Part shown: positions 5,281 to 5,994 of the stretch, piece after piece | Position numbering within the stretch: position 1 is the stretch's first letter | Layout: each line of letters opens with the position of its first letter | Made by a program: the position numbers and the translations under genes | Source of the DNA: Candidatus Nanoarchaeia archaeon | GTDB lineage: Archaea > Nanobdellota > Nanobdellia > Woesearchaeales > CG1-02-33-12 | Length of the DNA: 5,994 nucleotides | Reading direction: 5' to 3' | Assembly (NCBI GenBank): GCA_028711925.1 | Contig: JAQTRH010000062.1 | Span: forward strand, 1-5,994 | The notes under the pieces: model-generated | Seen by the model: only the letters and a program-made list of their open reading frames with translations | Databases searched by the model: none | What the model was told of the DNA's origin: nothing

Positions 5281-5994
5281 GAGCCAACCCTATGATTTCT
5301 TTTACTGAATCATAATTGTTTTTTTCCATCCATTCTTTGATTTCATTTAATATTTTTTGAAAAACCTCAACACCATAATAATAAACAGCTGAGCCGATTC
5401 CAACAGCACTTGCCCCGGCCTGCATCATCTCAATCGCATCCCTCCCATTCATTATTCCACCGACACCTATTATTGGAATGCTTACTTTTTCATAGATATC
5501 ATAAACAGACCTTATTGCTACAGGCTTTACAGCAGGGCCGCTCATCCCTCCTCTTTTATAGCTTAAAACAGGCCTTTTTGCATCTATATTTATTATCATT
5601 CCCTGAACAGTATTTATTGCAGTTATTGCATCTGCCCCTGCCTTTTCGCATGCAAAGGCAATTTCTGATATATTGCTTACATTAGGGGACAATTTTGGAA
5701 CAACAAGAGAATCCTTTGCAGCTTTTTTACTTTTCTTGTGACTTCTGCAGCGCAATCTTTATCTTGGGAAAAAAGCATCCCTTTTTCCTTGTTTGGGCAT
5801 GAGATATTAACCTCAATAATCTTTGGGTTGTATTTAACAATATTTTCAGTTATCTCAACATAATCCCCTGTCTTGCTTCCGTATATGCTCCATATCACAA
5901 CATTATCTATCTTTGAGAATTCATTAAGGCAATAATCCATGTTTTTGTATCCAGGGCTTGGAAGTCCTACTGCATTCAATAAACCATGGCCAAA
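5267..5994 (-). CDS. pyrD: Dihydroorotate dehydrogenase, catalytic subunit (class 1B-type), 5'-truncated, with frame break
   Basis: PyrD oxidises dihydroorotate to orotate on FMN, and in the class 1B form hands electrons to PyrK, which is encoded by the next gene. About 242 residues are visible; the first 60 or so lie beyond the window end. The visible start is 'FGHGLLNAVGLPSPG'. The catalytic-loop Cys (class 1B/1A use Cys or Ser here) is in 'NISCPNKEKG' (Cys codon 5797-5799). Later motifs are 'PKLSPNV', 'AINTVQGM', 'RGGMSGPAVKPVAI', and the FMN-phosphate segment 'IIGVGGIMNGRDAIEMMQAGASAVGIGSA' (given as landmarks: GVGGI, then GIGSA). The frame is broken at 5722-5728. Upstream codons read to 'RKVKK' and would stop at 5677, while the conserved continuation 'AAKDSLVVPKLSPN' lies in the -1 frame. 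A one-base loss or a -1 ribosomal shift explains it. Otherwise the protein is well conserved, arguing against old decay. Confidence 0.88.
5722..5728 (-). other. A_AAA_AAG slippery heptamer at the pyrD frame break
   Basis: On the minus strand the zero frame reads gtA AAA AAG ctg, so the heptamer is in exactly the phase used by bacterial dnaX -1 frameshifting. After a -1 slip the next codons are GCT GCA AAG GAT, which restore 'KKAAKD' and the conserved PyrD sequence. Without a slip the frame stops at 5677. Loss of one A from a seven-A run gives the same picture. No strong downstream hairpin or upstream Shine-Dalgarno-like stimulator was evident by eye. Confidence 0.7.

Overview
The window looks like chromosomal DNA from an AT-rich archaeon, most likely a DPANN-type lineage (Woesearchaeota/Pacearchaeota-like; this placement is inference). 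The archaeal evidence is a tRNA-Leu(CAA) gene with a 45-nt intron at the canonical 37/38 position and no encoded CCA. TATA-like boxes also lie about 26 bp upstream of the tRNA and close to a likely leaderless or near-leaderless gene, and one start has a GGTGAT Shine-Dalgarno site. The small coiled-coil genes resemble hypothetical proteins I associate with DPANN genomes, but that is from memory and not from a search.

Layout. Positions 1-1806 (+ strand) hold two tandem paralogous genes for parallel beta-helix (pectate-lyase-like fold) surface or secreted proteins. The first is cut by the window start. The second starts with a clear signal peptide but is broken: its frame ends at 1491, and a clearly homologous C-terminal part continues to 1806 in other frames. 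Positions 1825-1953 (- strand) are the intron-containing tRNA-Leu. Positions 1996-3231 (- strand) are a tight three-gene operon of small, charged, coiled-coil proteins of unknown function. The first two of these share a homologous C-terminal domain. Positions 3307-5994 (- strand) are a pyrimidine biosynthesis operon: pyrD (dihydroorotate dehydrogenase catalytic subunit, cut by the window end) followed, with a 14-bp overlap, by one gene that fuses PyrK (the FAD/[2Fe-2S] electron-transfer subunit) to PyrC (dihydroorotase).

How the genes work together. PyrC closes carbamoyl-aspartate to dihydroorotate. PyrD oxidises dihydroorotate to orotate on FMN, and PyrK passes the electrons through its iron-sulfur cluster and FAD to NAD+. 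Fusing PyrK to PyrC physically joins consecutive steps of the pathway.

The points most worth a second look are the PyrK-PyrC fusion; the pyrD frame break, which falls exactly on an A_AAA_AAG heptamer and is repaired by a -1 shift; the duplicated domain in the coiled-coil operon; the decaying second beta-helix gene; and the tRNA intron, which can pair with the anticodon. Two further one-base frame breaks in the beta-helix gene mean sequencing indels must be excluded before the pyrD site is called programmed frameshifting. No CRISPR array, insertion sequence or phage gene was seen, and there is no gene-free stretch longer than 300 bases.
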